A stretch of DNA of 64,000 nucleotides from Chloroflexota bacterium (GTDB lineage: Bacteria > Chloroflexota > Limnocylindria > Limnocylindrales > CSP1-4), in NCBI GenBank assembly GCA_015478725.1, contig JADMIG010000003.1, positions 124,001-188,000 of the forward strand. Direction: 5' to 3'. Below the pieces are notes generated by a model. That model saw nothing but the letters and a program-made list of their open reading frames with translations, had not been told where the DNA came from and did no database searches. The translations under genes and the position numbers were made by a program. Positions 1 through 7,905 of the stretch are shown one piece after another (position 1 is the first letter of the stretch; each line of letters begins with the position of its first letter).

Positions 1-225
1 GGCGGTCTGGCCGGCGAGAGCCCGTCCGCGCGCCCCGTACTGCGAGAGACCCAGGCCGTGTCCGTATCCACGGCCGTAGAACGTGACGGTCGCCCCCGGC
101 TGCGGCATCGCGCCCGGGACCGCCGCGACGCGCGAGGGTGCAGCAGCGATGGCGGTGAGCGCGACGGCGATGGCGATGAAGAGTGGCGCGATGGGATCGC
201 CGGAGCGGGTCCCGCGTCGGTGCAT
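1..225 (-). CDS. SpoIID/LytB domain protein, N-terminal part (runs off the window)
   Basis: The gene enters from the left edge on the minus strand and only the first 75 residues are present. They show a short basic start, a hydrophobic signal segment (about residues 13-30, rich in A/I/L) and then the motif FYGRGYGHGLGLSQYGARG, which is typical of SpoIID/LytB family cell-wall proteins just after the signal peptide. The start is the ATG at 225-223, with GAGG a few bases upstream. The family acts outside the membrane on peptidoglycan (lytic transglycosylase or amidase enhancer in spore formers). In a non-sporulating Chloroflexota-like organism a general wall-remodelling role is an inference. Confidence 0.8.
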   Translation of the reverse strand, partial: MHRRGTRSGDPIAPLFIAIAVALTAIAAAPSRVAAVPGAMPQPGATVTFYGRGYGHGLGLSQYGARGRALAGQTA

Positions 226-346
226 GTGTTCAACCTCGATATGGCCGGGGCCGGGAGCGTGCGCCACCGGACGGCGCCCCGGCCATGGCCCAACCCTCCC
301 AACCGCACCCCATCCGAACGGACCACTGCACGGCCGGGTGCTCGGT

Positions 347-352
347 TACGCT
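347..352 (+). promoter_or_regulatory. -10-like hexamer TACGCT, possible leaderless promoter
   Basis: TACGCT lies 6 nt before the ATG at 359, the spacing expected if transcription starts at the start codon. No convincing -35 is seen. The same TAnnnT spacing recurs before several other genes in the window. Confidence 0.38.
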
Positions 353-358
353 GCGATG

Positions 359-877
359 ATGCATCCCCCTGTCCAGCTCGTCATCGGCCACGGTGCGTCC
401 GGCTCGGCCGCGACGATGGAACCGTTCGCTGCCGGCCTCCGGATGCGGGGCATCACGGCCCGCGCGATCGACCTGCCGAAGCGGCGCGCCGAGGACGCTG
501 TTGCTGCCCTGATGGCGCTGGCGCCGCCCGGTCCGGGAGTCGTCGTGGCCGGACATTCGTACGGGGGGCGAGTGGCCAGCCTCGCCGCGGCCGAGGCGTC
601 CTACCGCGGCCTCGTCTGCTTCTCCTATCCGCTGCACCGGCCGGGATCGCCGGACGTGCTCCGGACCGCGCATTGGCCGGCGATCTCGTGTCCGGTGCTC
701 CTCCTCTCGGGTGAGTCCGACCCCTTCGCGCGGATCGACCTGCTGCGAGCGGTGGTCGGGCTGCTGCCGCAGGCCGAGCTCGTCACGTATCCGCGGCTCG
801 GCCATTCGCTCCTGCCCGTCCTCGACGTCGCCCTCGACCAGGTCGCCCGATTCGTGCGCGCGTTGCCGGTGCCCTGA
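359..877 (+). CDS. Small alpha/beta hydrolase (KANL3/Tex30-like)
   Basis: A 172-residue cytosolic alpha/beta hydrolase of the short KANL3/Tex30 type. It has an N-terminal HGASG oxyanion region (about residues 11-15), the nucleophile elbow GHSYGGR with Ser about 67, an acid in SGESDPF (Asp about 121) and LGHS with His about 149, so the Ser-Asp-His triad is complete. The frame is open further upstream, but that part is arginine/proline-rich without family similarity. ATGATG at 356-361 gives the plausible start, and the second ATG fits the -10 at 347-352. The substrate is unknown; members are usually annotated as alpha/beta-family hydrolases. It is separated from the helicase by a convergent gap. 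Confidence 0.8.
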   Translation: MHPPVQLVIGHGASGSAATMEPFAAGLRMRGITARAIDLPKRRAEDAVAALMALAPPGPGVVVAGHSYGGRVASLAAAEASYRGLVCFSYPLHRPGSPDVLRTAHWPAISCPVLLLSGESDPFARIDLLRAVVGLLPQAELVTYPRLGHSLLPVLDVALDQVARFVRALPVP

Positions 878-957
878 TCGCAGCGCCGCCGACCAGGCGC
901 CGACGCGATCCGACCAGGCCCCGACGCGATCCGTCCTCCGGTCCGTCGTGACGGCCG

Positions 958-2208
958 TCAGCCTCGCGTCGCTGCGCCGCCTCGGCGCGGACGAGAACCG
1001 GCGCCGGTGCCCTCGCTGCCCGATCGCCGCGCGCCTCGGGCCGGCGGCGGGTCATCGCGATCGCGGACGGGGATGAAGCCGTCCTCGACCATCCATGGGA
1101 TCGCATGTCGGAGGAGCCGCTGGATGCCGCGAAGGTACTCCGCCTCGTCGAGCGACACGAGGGAGATCGCCTCCCCGCTCGCGCCCGCCCGGCCGGTCCG
1201 TCCGATGCGGTGGATGTAGTCCTGCGGATGCGGTGGCAGCTCGAAGTTCACGACGTGTGGGAGGTCCTCGATGTCGAGGCCGCGCGCCGCGACGTCGGTC
1301 GCGACGAGAACCCGGATCTCGCCGTTCTTGAACCCTTCGAGCGCCCGTGTCCGTTCCGGCTGCGTACGATCGCTGTGGATCGCGACGGCCTGGATCCCCT
1401 CTCGGTCCAGTCGGCCGGCAAGCCGCGATGCGGCGATCTTCGTCCGGGTGAAGACGAGCACCTGACGCATGTCGTCGCGGCGGATGAGATGTGCAAGGAG
1501 CGCTTCCTTCCGGTCGCGGTCCACCGGGTAGACGATCTGGCGGATGGCCTCGAGCGTCGTGTTCCGCGGCGCGACCTCGACGGTCGCCGGATGGTGCATG
1601 AAGGTCGCCGAGAGCGAGCGGACCTCGTCGTTGAAGGTCGCCGAGAAAAGGAGGTTCTGCCGCCGTTCCGGGAGGAGGGCGAGGATCCTCCGGATGTCCG
1701 GGATGAACCCCATGTCGAGCATCCGGTCCGCCTCGTCGAGGACGAGGATCTCCACCTGGCCGAGGTTCGCCGTCCGCTGGCCGACATGGTCGAGCAGCCG
1801 GCCAGGCGTGGCCACGAGGAGTTCGACACCGGCCCGAAGCTCCTTGAGCTGCGGCTCGATCGGTACTCCTCCGTAGACGCTCGCCACGCGGAGCGGGACG
1901 TAGCGGCCGTAGTCGGCCGCCATCGTCTCCACCTGCATGCACAGCTCACGGGTCGGGGTGAGGACGAGTGCCCGGACCGGGTGCCTGGCGGGTGAGAAGC
2001 TCGTGTTCGCGTGGAAGCGCAGCCGCTCGAAGATCGGCAGGACGAACGCCGCGGTCTTGCCCGTCCCCGTCTGCGCCGCGGCGAGCAGGTCGCGACCTTC
2101 GAGGATGAGCGGGATCGCCTGGGTCTGGATCGGCGTCGGGGCAGTGTACCCCTCCTCGGCTACGGCGCGGAGGAGGTCGGATGAGAGGCCGAGGGTATCG
2201 AAGGACAA
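958..2208 (-). CDS. DEAD-box ATP-dependent RNA helicase (RhlE-like)
   Basis: A 416-residue helicase with all DEAD-box motifs in order: Q motif (GYTAPTPIQ, about 20-28), motif I AAQTGTGKT (about 43-51), PTRELC (Ia), TPGRLLDH (Ib), LDEADRML (II), SAT (III), then the C-terminal RecA domain with ARGLDIEDL and HRIGRTGRAG (VI). The last about 35 residues are a low-complexity Arg/Gly-rich tail, common in RhlE/CsdA-type enzymes and likely RNA binding. The start is TTG at 2208-2206 with a GGAG-like ribosome site 9 nt upstream. It should unwind structured RNA in ribosome assembly or mRNA decay. It is monocistronic in this window. Confidence 0.92.
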   Translation of the reverse strand: MSFDTLGLSSDLLRAVAEEGYTAPTPIQTQAIPLILEGRDLLAAAQTGTGKTAAFVLPIFERLRFHANTSFSPARHPVRALVLTPTRELCMQVETMAADYGRYVPLRVASVYGGVPIEPQLKELRAGVELLVATPGRLLDHVGQRTANLGQVEILVLDEADRMLDMGFIPDIRRILALLPERRQNLLFSATFNDEVRSLSATFMHHPATVEVAPRNTTLEAIRQIVYPVDRDRKEALLAHLIRRDDMRQVLVFTRTKIAASRLAGRLDREGIQAVAIHSDRTQPERTRALEGFKNGEIRVLVATDVAARGLDIEDLPHVVNFELPPHPQDYIHRIGRTGRAGASGEAISLVSLDEAEYLRGIQRLLRHAIPWMVEDGFIPVRDRDDPPPARGARRSGSEGTGAGSRPRRGGAATRG

Positions 2209-2735
2209 GCAGCGGGCTCCGGGCGGCGTGGGCGCGGGTCGCCGGGCGCGCCGGATCGACCACCGCGGAGTCTACCGGAACGGCGCACGAGCACGGGGCG
2301 CGGGTGTGCGACGGTCCGTCAGGGTGAGACCCCGACCGACAGACCCCGGAGCAGCTGAGCTGACCGACGATGTCCTGCCCGCGCCCCCTCGTTCCCGCCG
2401 AATGCTCCTCAAGGGGTCGTTCGTCAGTCGGTTCCGGGCGAGTGGTCACCACCCGAACAGATGCCGGGTTCCGGGACCGGAAGACGAGACCGACCACGCA
2501 CGAAGTCGTCGCCCGCCGCAGAAGCGGGTCGTTCGGTGGTCGACCAACGCCCGCCTGACGCACATCTGACAGTTTCAGCCGGTCTCGAGGCAGACGCCGC
2601 CAGCCGCCGCCGCCGCAGCCGGCTGGCGCAGCCGCAGTCGGCGGGGGCATCCGCCAGCCGCCGCCGCCGCTCCACTCGCGCCATCCGCTCGCGGTCCGGC
2701 GGTCGACGGGGCTTCGCTGCGGTACCATCCCAGCC
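2209..2735. other. Intergenic region, no gene seen
   Basis: About 530 bp between the divergent helicase and HhH-GPD genes. Open frames here are antisense or low-complexity shadows. A GC-rich segment with the repeated string GCCAGCCGCCGCCGCCGC occurs twice (near 2598 and 2651). Apart from the -10-like element at 2723 no regulatory or RNA signal is recognised. Confidence 0.5.
2723..2728 (+). promoter_or_regulatory. -10-like hexamer TACCAT, possible leaderless promoter
   Basis: TACCAT ends 7 nt before the ATG at 2736, so the predicted transcript would begin at or next to the start codon. There is no Shine-Dalgarno-like sequence in between and no clear -35. Confidence 0.4.
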
Positions 2736-3350
2736 ATGTCGACGACCGCTCCGATCAGCCTGCCGTTCAGCGGCAACGATGAGGCCGATCGTCTCATCGC
2801 GGCGAATCCGCTCGCCCTCCTCGTCGGCTTCGTCCTCGACCAGCAGGTCACGGTGCAGAAGGCGTTCAGCGGACCGCTGGAGATCCAGCGCCGGACCGGC
2901 ACGCTCGATGCGGCGACGCTCGCGAACATGGATCCGGAGGCGTTCGCCGAGATCTTCCGCCAGCGGCCCGCGATCCACCGCTTCCCGGGTTCGATGGCGG
3001 GCAAGGTGCAGGCGCTCTGCGCCGCCGTCGCCCACGAGCACGGCAACGACGCTGCCAGCATCTGGCGCGACGCCCACGATGCCCGGGACCTCGAGCGGCG
3101 CCTCCTCGCGCTGCCGGGGATCGGTCCGATGAAGGCGAAGACGATCCTCGCCGTGCTCGGCAAGCGGTTCGGGATCAAGCCCGCCGGTTGGGCCGAGGTG
3201 GCGCCGGAGCACCCGACCCTCGGCGACGTGGACTCGGCGGAGGCGCTCGCCCGGTATCAGGCGGGCAAGCGCGCCCACAAGGCCGCGCTCCGGGCGGGTG
3301 GTTCCGCACGGGACGCCGGGATCGCCGCGATGGAGGCGGGCGAGGGCTGA
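2736..3350 (+). CDS. HhH-GPD family base-excision repair protein
   Basis: A 204-residue protein that resembles the uncharacterised HhH-GPD family usually annotated as a base-excision DNA repair protein. It begins with a helical domain (PFSGNDEADRLIAANPLALL, then a VLDQQVTVQKAF stretch) and carries the helix-hairpin-helix LPGIGPMKAKTIL (about 128-140), followed by an acidic LGDVDS that may hold the GPD-type aspartate. The C-terminus is Lys/Ala-rich (KRAHKAALRAGG). The expected role is a DNA glycosylase removing damaged bases; the substrate cannot be told. The C-terminal iron-sulfur cysteines of MutY/Nth are absent. The start is supported by the -10 element immediately upstream. Confidence 0.86.
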   Translation: MSTTAPISLPFSGNDEADRLIAANPLALLVGFVLDQQVTVQKAFSGPLEIQRRTGTLDAATLANMDPEAFAEIFRQRPAIHRFPGSMAGKVQALCAAVAHEHGNDAASIWRDAHDARDLERRLLALPGIGPMKAKTILAVLGKRFGIKPAGWAEVAPEHPTLGDVDSAEALARYQAGKRAHKAALRAGGSARDAGIAAMEAGEG

Positions 3351-3478
3351 GGTCGCGTCGAGCGATCGATCAACCGCGTGCATGACCCACCTGCGCGGAA
3401 CTGGCGTATGATGGTTGCGTCGTCAACCACAAAGGGCCAGACCGGCCCTGGTCGCCGAAGAGGTCCCGCAGCGCTCCC

Positions 3479-3850
3479 ATGGACACCACCGTCTCCGCCG
3501 CCCTCCATCAGCCGCAGGTCATCGACATCACGACCATCGGTCGTCGCAGCGGTGAGCCGCGCCGGATCGAGATCGTCTTCCACGTCATCGATGGCCACTG
3601 GTACATCTCCGGGATGGTCGGTCGTGCGCGAGCCTGGCTCGCCAACATCGAGGCGGACCCGCGCATCACGTTCCACCTGAAGCGCGCAGTGGCGGCGGAC
3701 GTTCCGGCCCTCGCCCGTCCGATCACGGACGAGGCGGAACGGCGGACGATCTTCCGCGAGATCGTCAAGACGTGGACGAACCAGGATCTCGAGGCGATGG
3801 TCGCCTCGTCGCCGCTCATCGAGGTGACGTTCCCGGACCTCGCCGCGTAG
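3479..3850 (+). CDS. F420-type nitroreductase/quinone reductase-like protein (DDN fold)
   Basis: A 123-residue split-barrel protein. The N-terminal block IDITTIGRRSGEPRRIEI is the hallmark of the deazaflavin (F420)-dependent nitroreductase family, followed by WYISGMVGRARAWLANIEAD and a conserved basic strand FHLKR. Members use reduced F420 to reduce quinones or nitro compounds, or act as F420-binding stress proteins. The ATG at 3479 is preceded by GCAGCGCTCCC without a strong ribosome site; a TATGAT element sits about 67 nt upstream (3406-3411), implying a short leader. The gene stands alone between an HhH-GPD gene and a TerB-like gene on the same strand. Confidence 0.82.
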   Translation: MDTTVSAALHQPQVIDITTIGRRSGEPRRIEIVFHVIDGHWYISGMVGRARAWLANIEADPRITFHLKRAVAADVPALARPITDEAERRTIFREIVKTWTNQDLEAMVASSPLIEVTFPDLAA

Positions 3851-3888
3851 TCCGGCGGCCGCCCGGGGCGCGATGGCGCGAGGGGGCA

Positions 3889-3894
3889 TATCCT
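3889..3894 (+). promoter_or_regulatory. -10-like hexamer TATCCT, possible leaderless promoter
   Basis: TATCCT ends 6 nt upstream of the ATG at 3901, the leaderless spacing seen repeatedly in this window. No -35 is recognised. Confidence 0.35.
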
Positions 3895-3900
3895 CCGCCG

Positions 3901-4494
3901 ATGAACCTCCGTCGCTTCCTCGCCTTGCCGCCGCCGACCACCTCCTCGGATCTATCCGACGTTGCCGCCGGCCCCGACGCCACATCCGGGCTCGAGGGGC
4001 TCCGTCCCGACGATCCAGAGGCCGCCGCCGTGCGCCGGATCGTCGCCCGGCTCGAGGCGATGCCGCCGGACCACGCGCGCCACCTCGCGTCGTACGCGTA
4101 CATCCTCGCCCGGGCGGCTGCGGCCGAGTTCGACATCAGCGACGCGGAGACACGGACGATCGAGCGGCTCCTCGTCGAGCATGGCGACGTGAACGAGTCG
4201 CAGGCCGTCGTCGTCGCGGAGATCGCGAAGAGCATGGCGCGACTCGTCGGCGGCACGGAGGACTACCTCGTAACGCGCGACTTCGCCGAGCGATCCACGC
4301 CGGAGGAGCGCCTTGGCCTATTGCGCGCCTGCTTCGTCGTCGGTGCGGCGGATGAGTCCATCACGGCGAGCGAATCGTCGGTCCTCAACGAGATCGCGAA
4401 CGAGCTCGGCGTGGACGCGGTCGCGGCGACGGCCCTTCGAGCCGAATTCGCGGACCGGTTCTCTGCCCTCCAGGCGCTGCGCCGGGGCCGTTGA
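3901..4494 (+). CDS. TerB-like (tellurite resistance/DUF533-type) helical protein
   Basis: A 197-residue soluble, largely helical protein. After a Pro/Thr-rich N-terminus (residues 1-40), the region from about 60 to 195 has the TerB pattern: a helix ending in SYAYILARAAAAEFDISDAE, then IERLLVEHG, and a second half with VVGADES-like ITASESSVLNEIANELG. The two acidic turns (DISDAE and DESITASE) are the metal-binding loops of the TerB fold. TerB family proteins are associated with tellurite resistance and membrane-linked stress complexes; no ter operon partners are nearby, so the cellular role is open. The frame is open upstream of 3901, but that part reads as arginine-rich shadow. Confidence 0.75.
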   Translation: MNLRRFLALPPPTTSSDLSDVAAGPDATSGLEGLRPDDPEAAAVRRIVARLEAMPPDHARHLASYAYILARAAAAEFDISDAETRTIERLLVEHGDVNESQAVVVAEIAKSMARLVGGTEDYLVTRDFAERSTPEERLGLLRACFVVGAADESITASESSVLNEIANELGVDAVAATALRAEFADRFSALQALRRGR

Positions 4495-4538
4495 GCGGTC
4501 GCCGGGCGGCGCCACCGCCCGTGCCCGGTGTGGCCACG

Positions 4539-4558
4539 GTAGTTGACAGTGCAACTAC
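4539..4558. promoter_or_regulatory. Palindromic operator candidate before the pirin gene
   Basis: GTAGTTG-ACAGTG-CAACTAC is a 7-6-7 inverted repeat about 40 nt before the pirin ATG. A TACTAT hexamer overlaps its right end (4556-4561), so a protein bound here would cover the -10 region. The arrangement resembles operators of MarR/HxlR-type redox regulators, whose genes often flank pirin genes; no such regulator is in the window. Confidence 0.5.
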
Positions 4559-4597
4559 TATGGTGCAGATGACCATCCTGCAACGGACCGCCCACTG

Positions 4598-5572
4598 ATG
4601 CCCGCCGCCACTGTCTCCAACCTGCTCGTCCTGCCCCGCGTCCCGCGGCCCGATCCGGCTCACACCCGGTACCGCCCGGTGATCCAGGTCATCACGGCGC
4701 CGTCGCTCCTGGAGGGCGAGGGATTCCCGGTCCGCCGCCCGTTCCCGGGCCCGTACGGCAACCTCGCCGATCCGTTCCTCCTCCTCGATCACATGGGGGC
4801 CGTGGAATACGCTCCGTACGAGGCGAAGGGCGCTCCCTGGCACCCACACCGTGGGTTCGAAACGGTCACCTACATCATCGACGGGGCATTCCGCCACAAG
4901 GATTCGAACGGCGGCGGCGGCCTCATCACGGACGGGGCCACCCAATGGATGACCGCCGGCGCCGGCATCCTCCACGACGAGATGCCGACCGAGGAGCTCA
5001 TCGTCTCGGGCGGCCTCTTCCACGGCATCCAGCTCTGGGTGAACCTGCCGGCTGCGCAGAAGTTCGCGCCGCCGCGCTACCAGGACATCGGTCCGGATCG
5101 GGTCGCGCTCCTCGCCTCCGACGACGGAGGCGCCCTCATCCGGGTGATCGCCGGCGAGGTCGCCGGCCACGCCGGTCCGGGCGTCACGTACACCCCGATC
5201 GCGTACGCCCACGCGACGATCACGCCGGGCGCGCGTCTCGAGACGGCCTGGCCCGTGGAGTTCAACGCACTCGTCTACGTCCTGTCGGGTCGCGGGTCCG
5301 TCGGGCCGGATGCTCGCCCGATCCGCGAGGGCCAGCTCGCGGTCTTCGGCGATGGGGACGCCGTGAGCGTCGCCGCGGACGCCTCCCAGGACCGCCGCAC
5401 GCCGGATCTCGAGATCCTCCTGCTCGGCGGACGGCCGATCCGGGAGCCGGTCGTGAGCTACGGCCCGTTCGTCATGAACACCCGCGAGGAGATCCTCCAG
5501 GCCGTCCGCGACTACCAGGCCGGCCGGATGGGGATCATCCCGGCGGAGTACCTCCACGGGCTCGCCCGCTGA
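4598..5572 (+). CDS. Pirin family protein
   Basis: A 324-residue bicupin. The N-terminal cupin holds the metal site signature HPHRGFETVTYIIDG (about residues 85-100), with further ligands in TAGAGILHDEMP (His and Glu), the usual three His and one Glu of pirins. The second cupin (about 170-290) has lost metal ligands, as in most pirins. Pirins act as iron-dependent redox proteins or quercetin dioxygenases in the cytosol; the substrate is unknown here. The ATG at 4598 is preceded by the palindrome at 4539-4558, which suggests repressor control, probably in response to redox or phenolic signals (inference). Confidence 0.9.
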   Translation: MPAATVSNLLVLPRVPRPDPAHTRYRPVIQVITAPSLLEGEGFPVRRPFPGPYGNLADPFLLLDHMGAVEYAPYEAKGAPWHPHRGFETVTYIIDGAFRHKDSNGGGGLITDGATQWMTAGAGILHDEMPTEELIVSGGLFHGIQLWVNLPAAQKFAPPRYQDIGPDRVALLASDDGGALIRVIAGEVAGHAGPGVTYTPIAYAHATITPGARLETAWPVEFNALVYVLSGRGSVGPDARPIREGQLAVFGDGDAVSVAADASQDRRTPDLEILLLGGRPIREPVVSYGPFVMNTREEILQAVRDYQAGRMGIIPAEYLHGLAR

Positions 5573-5626
5573 GCGAAGCGAGAACCGGTCGAGGGCTCCG
5601 CGCGGCCGGCCGAGGTTGAGGTCCCC

Positions 5627-6478
5627 TCAGGGACGGGTCGAACCCTCGTTGCCGCGGTCGAGGAGGAACCGCTCGATCTCGGAGATCAGCTCGTCACCGG
5701 CGGGCAGGCGCTGCTCGTCCACCATCGCCTGGAGCCGTTCGACGTACGACTTCGTTGAGTCGTCCGACGCGGCGGCCGCGTCGAGGCGCGTCCGGAGCAG
5801 ACGTGCCTCCTTGCGGAGCACCGGCGCCGGGATGTCCACCTCGAGGTGTCGCTCGACCGCGCGAAGCAGGGCGAGCGCCGCGACCGGATAGGGACCCGAG
5901 ACGTAGTGGGGGATCTGGGCGAAGTAGCCCACCGCCGCCGCGCCGGACCGGGCGACGGACATCTCGAGCACGGAGAGCGCCGCGGCCGGGACGCGGAGGA
6001 GACCGTCCGGTCCAGGCTGGACCTCGCCGCGAAGCAGTCCCGGGCGGGAGGTCGTGCCGAGGATCGGGACCGGTCGGGTGTGCGGCACGGCCGCCGGGAT
6101 CGCACCGAGACTCACCCAGCCCTCGACGCCCAGCCGCTCGACGAGCTCGAGGACCGCCTCAGAAAACTCGTGCCAGCGGAAATCGGGTTCGGCACCGCTG
6201 AGGACCAGGACATCCCGTTCCCCGAGCCGGACCCGCCGCAGCGTCAGCTCCGGCCAGGTGAGCTCGGCCAGACGTCCGTCGGAGATCTCGAGCGTGGGAC
6301 GACGGGACCGGAAGTCGAAGAGCGCGTCGCCGTCGAATTCAGCGAGGATCGAGCCCCGCTCGGCGATCTGGCTCGCCGCGGTCGTCGCGGCGCTCCCGGC
6401 GTCGATCCAGCCGTCGAACGCCGCCACGACCGTCGGTGCGATGAGGTCCGGGTGATCGAGGAGGCGGTACAGGGCCAC
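5627..6478 (-). CDS. PAC2 family protein (proteasome-assembly-chaperone-like)
   Basis: A 283-residue PAC2 family protein. The family opening is clear: ALYRLLDHP, then VVAAFDGWIDAGSAATTA, later EFDGDALFDFRSRRP and VSLGAIPAAVPHTRP. The C-terminus carries a helical KSYVERLQAMVDEQ. PAC2 proteins are related to eukaryotic proteasome assembly chaperones; their bacterial role is unknown. The frame extends to an ATG at 6571, but residues before ALYRLL look like translated spacer. GTG at 6478 sits 6 nt after a TATCCT hexamer and matches the usual family start, so it is preferred. It is transcribed divergently from padR. Confidence 0.85.
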   Translation of the reverse strand: MALYRLLDHPDLIAPTVVAAFDGWIDAGSAATTAASQIAERGSILAEFDGDALFDFRSRRPTLEISDGRLAELTWPELTLRRVRLGERDVLVLSGAEPDFRWHEFSEAVLELVERLGVEGWVSLGAIPAAVPHTRPVPILGTTSRPGLLRGEVQPGPDGLLRVPAAALSVLEMSVARSGAAAVGYFAQIPHYVSGPYPVAALALLRAVERHLEVDIPAPVLRKEARLLRTRLDAAAASDDSTKSYVERLQAMVDEQRLPAGDELISEIERFLLDRGNEGSTRP

Positions 6479-6484
6479 CCCCAC

Positions 6485-6490
6485 AGGATA
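6485..6490 (-). promoter_or_regulatory. -10-like hexamer TATCCT for the PAC2 gene
   Basis: Read on the minus strand, TATCCT ends 6 nt before GTG 6478, which supports that start and a leaderless transcript. Confidence 0.35.
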
Positions 6491-6608
6491 TCGGGTCGCC
6501 GTTCGCCGGTCGCCCGACCCGGTCGGGCATCGGTCGCTCGCGAATCCGCGTTCATTCGGTCGCGGGAACACCTTCGGTCGCGGGGCTTGACAGGGTCGCG
6601 CGCCGGGC

Positions 6609-6632
6609 GTATATATCGTGCTGCGATATATC
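6609..6632. promoter_or_regulatory. PadR-type operator (autoregulation site)
   Basis: An AT-rich dyad in otherwise very GC-rich DNA: TATATCG-TGCTG-CGATATA with outer A/T extension, about 32 nt before the padR start and just before its ribosome site. This is the layout of PadR binding sites (ATATATCG-type half sites), so PadR probably represses its own operon here. Both half sites also contain TATAT strings usable as a -10. Confidence 0.6.
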
Positions 6633-6663
6633 GTACACCGCTACAGAAGGAGGACGGTCACCG

Positions 6664-6987
6664 ATGGCGCCGACGCTCCCCGAGCTCGGCCGGTTCGCCG
6701 AGCCGGCGCTTCTCATCCTCGTCAGCCTGAGCGCCGGTCCGAACCACGGCTACGCGATCATGACGGACGTGGAGGCCGCGACGGGCCGCCCGCTGGGCCC
6801 GGGGACTCTCTATGCCGCGCTTGCCCGGCTCGAGGACCGCGGCCTCGTCGAGGCTCTCCCCGCGGTCGACCGGCGGCGCCCGTATCGGCTCACGGCGGTC
6901 GGGGAGACGAGTCTCGCCGACCAGCTCCAGCAGCTCGCCGACTTCGCCGCGCTCGGCCTCCGCCGGCTCGGAGCGGCGGCCCGATGA
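6664..6987 (+). CDS. PadR family transcriptional regulator
   Basis: A 107-residue winged-helix regulator. LILVSLSAGPNHGYAIMTDVEAATG (recognition region, residues 17-41), then PGTLYAALARLEDRGLVE and the wing DRRRPYRLTAVG are diagnostic of PadR. The C-terminal helix (about 83-105) is the short dimerisation helix of subfamily 2. A strong AAGGAGG lies 10 nt before the ATG. It overlaps the next gene by ATGA, so the two are translationally coupled. PadR/membrane-protein pairs commonly control efflux or envelope functions. An operator-like dyad lies just upstream. Confidence 0.9.
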   Translation: MAPTLPELGRFAEPALLILVSLSAGPNHGYAIMTDVEAATGRPLGPGTLYAALARLEDRGLVEALPAVDRRRPYRLTAVGETSLADQLQQLADFAALGLRRLGAAAR

Positions 6988-7754
6988 TCGGGCTTCTCGT
7001 CCGGCTCTATCCGGCCCGCTGGCGCGCCCGCTATGGCGATGAGTTCGAGGCGCTCCTCGGTGAGCGGCGGCTCGGTCCCTTCGACGTCGCGGACGTGCTC
7101 CTCGGCGCGATCGACGCTCACCTTCGTCGAGGCGGGGTCGCCTCCGCCTCGAATGACAGAAAGGGACTCTCGATGTCAATCCGTCTCGGTGGCGCCGCTG
7201 CGATGGTCGGCGGGCTCCTCTGGTTCGTCGGCCTCGGAACGGCCTCCGTGCTGGGCGAGAGCTGGGCGGTCCCGGGGATGACCATGCTCCTGCTCGCTTC
7301 GATCGCCTTGCTCGTCGGACTCGTCGGCCTGTCGGCGTTCCAGGCTCGCAGCGATCCCGCGATCGTGTGGGCGGGGTTCGCCGTGCCTGCCGTCGGCGCG
7401 GTCGCCTCGATCGTCGGCATCGTTCTCATGGCGACCGCCGGGGACGCGCCGGTCATCGCCGGGTTCTCGGGATGGGCGATCTGGGCGCTCGGGCTCGTCG
7501 GCCTCATGATCGGCTCCATCCTCTTCGCGATCGCGACGTGGCGAACGGCCGCCCTCTCGCGCTCGGCCGCCGCCCTCCTTGGCGTCGGGTCGACCCTCTG
7601 CGTCGCGATCGCCGGCTTCGGCTTCGCCGGCGGGCTCGTGCTCGAAGGCCTGTTCATCGGCCTCTTCGCGCTCACCTTCTCCGCCGGCTGGATCGCGCTC
7701 GGATGGGACGCCGTCCGGCGCGACCGGCCCTCCCTCGCCAGCGGATCGTTCTGA
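6984..7754 (+). CDS. Integral membrane protein with permease-prefix N-terminus, PadR partner
   Basis: A 256-residue protein that starts with IGLLVRLYPARWRARYGDEF, a motif seen at the cytosolic N-terminus of PadR-associated permease-like proteins. About six hydrophobic segments follow between residues 70 and 245 (for example MVGGLLWFVGLGTASVL and MTMLLLASIALLVGLVGL). The ATG overlaps the padR stop (ATGA). No catalytic motif or transporter signature is visible, so the function is unknown. Co-expression with PadR and the downstream drug exporter suggests envelope or drug stress (inference). Confidence 0.8.
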   Translation: MIGLLVRLYPARWRARYGDEFEALLGERRLGPFDVADVLLGAIDAHLRRGGVASASNDRKGLSMSIRLGGAAAMVGGLLWFVGLGTASVLGESWAVPGMTMLLLASIALLVGLVGLSAFQARSDPAIVWAGFAVPAVGAVASIVGIVLMATAGDAPVIAGFSGWAIWALGLVGLMIGSILFAIATWRTAALSRSAAALLGVGSTLCVAIAGFGFAGGLVLEGLFIGLFALTFSAGWIALGWDAVRRDRPSLASGSF

Positions 7755-7905
7755 GCGCCCGTCGGCGATCCGCTCGGGGAGGGGTTGACGCGGGTCCGGC
7801 CCATCCCGGAGCATTGGGGTCGAGGCCGGCCCAGGTCTCCGGAACGCGCGATGCGCCCCTTCCCGCGATCGCCCGCTCCTGCGTCCCCCACGCGAGGAAC
7901 CACGA

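Noticed and set aside
1105-1995. A 296-residue plus-strand frame opposite the DEAD-box helicase
   Set aside because: Antisense shadow; all helicase motifs are on the minus strand.
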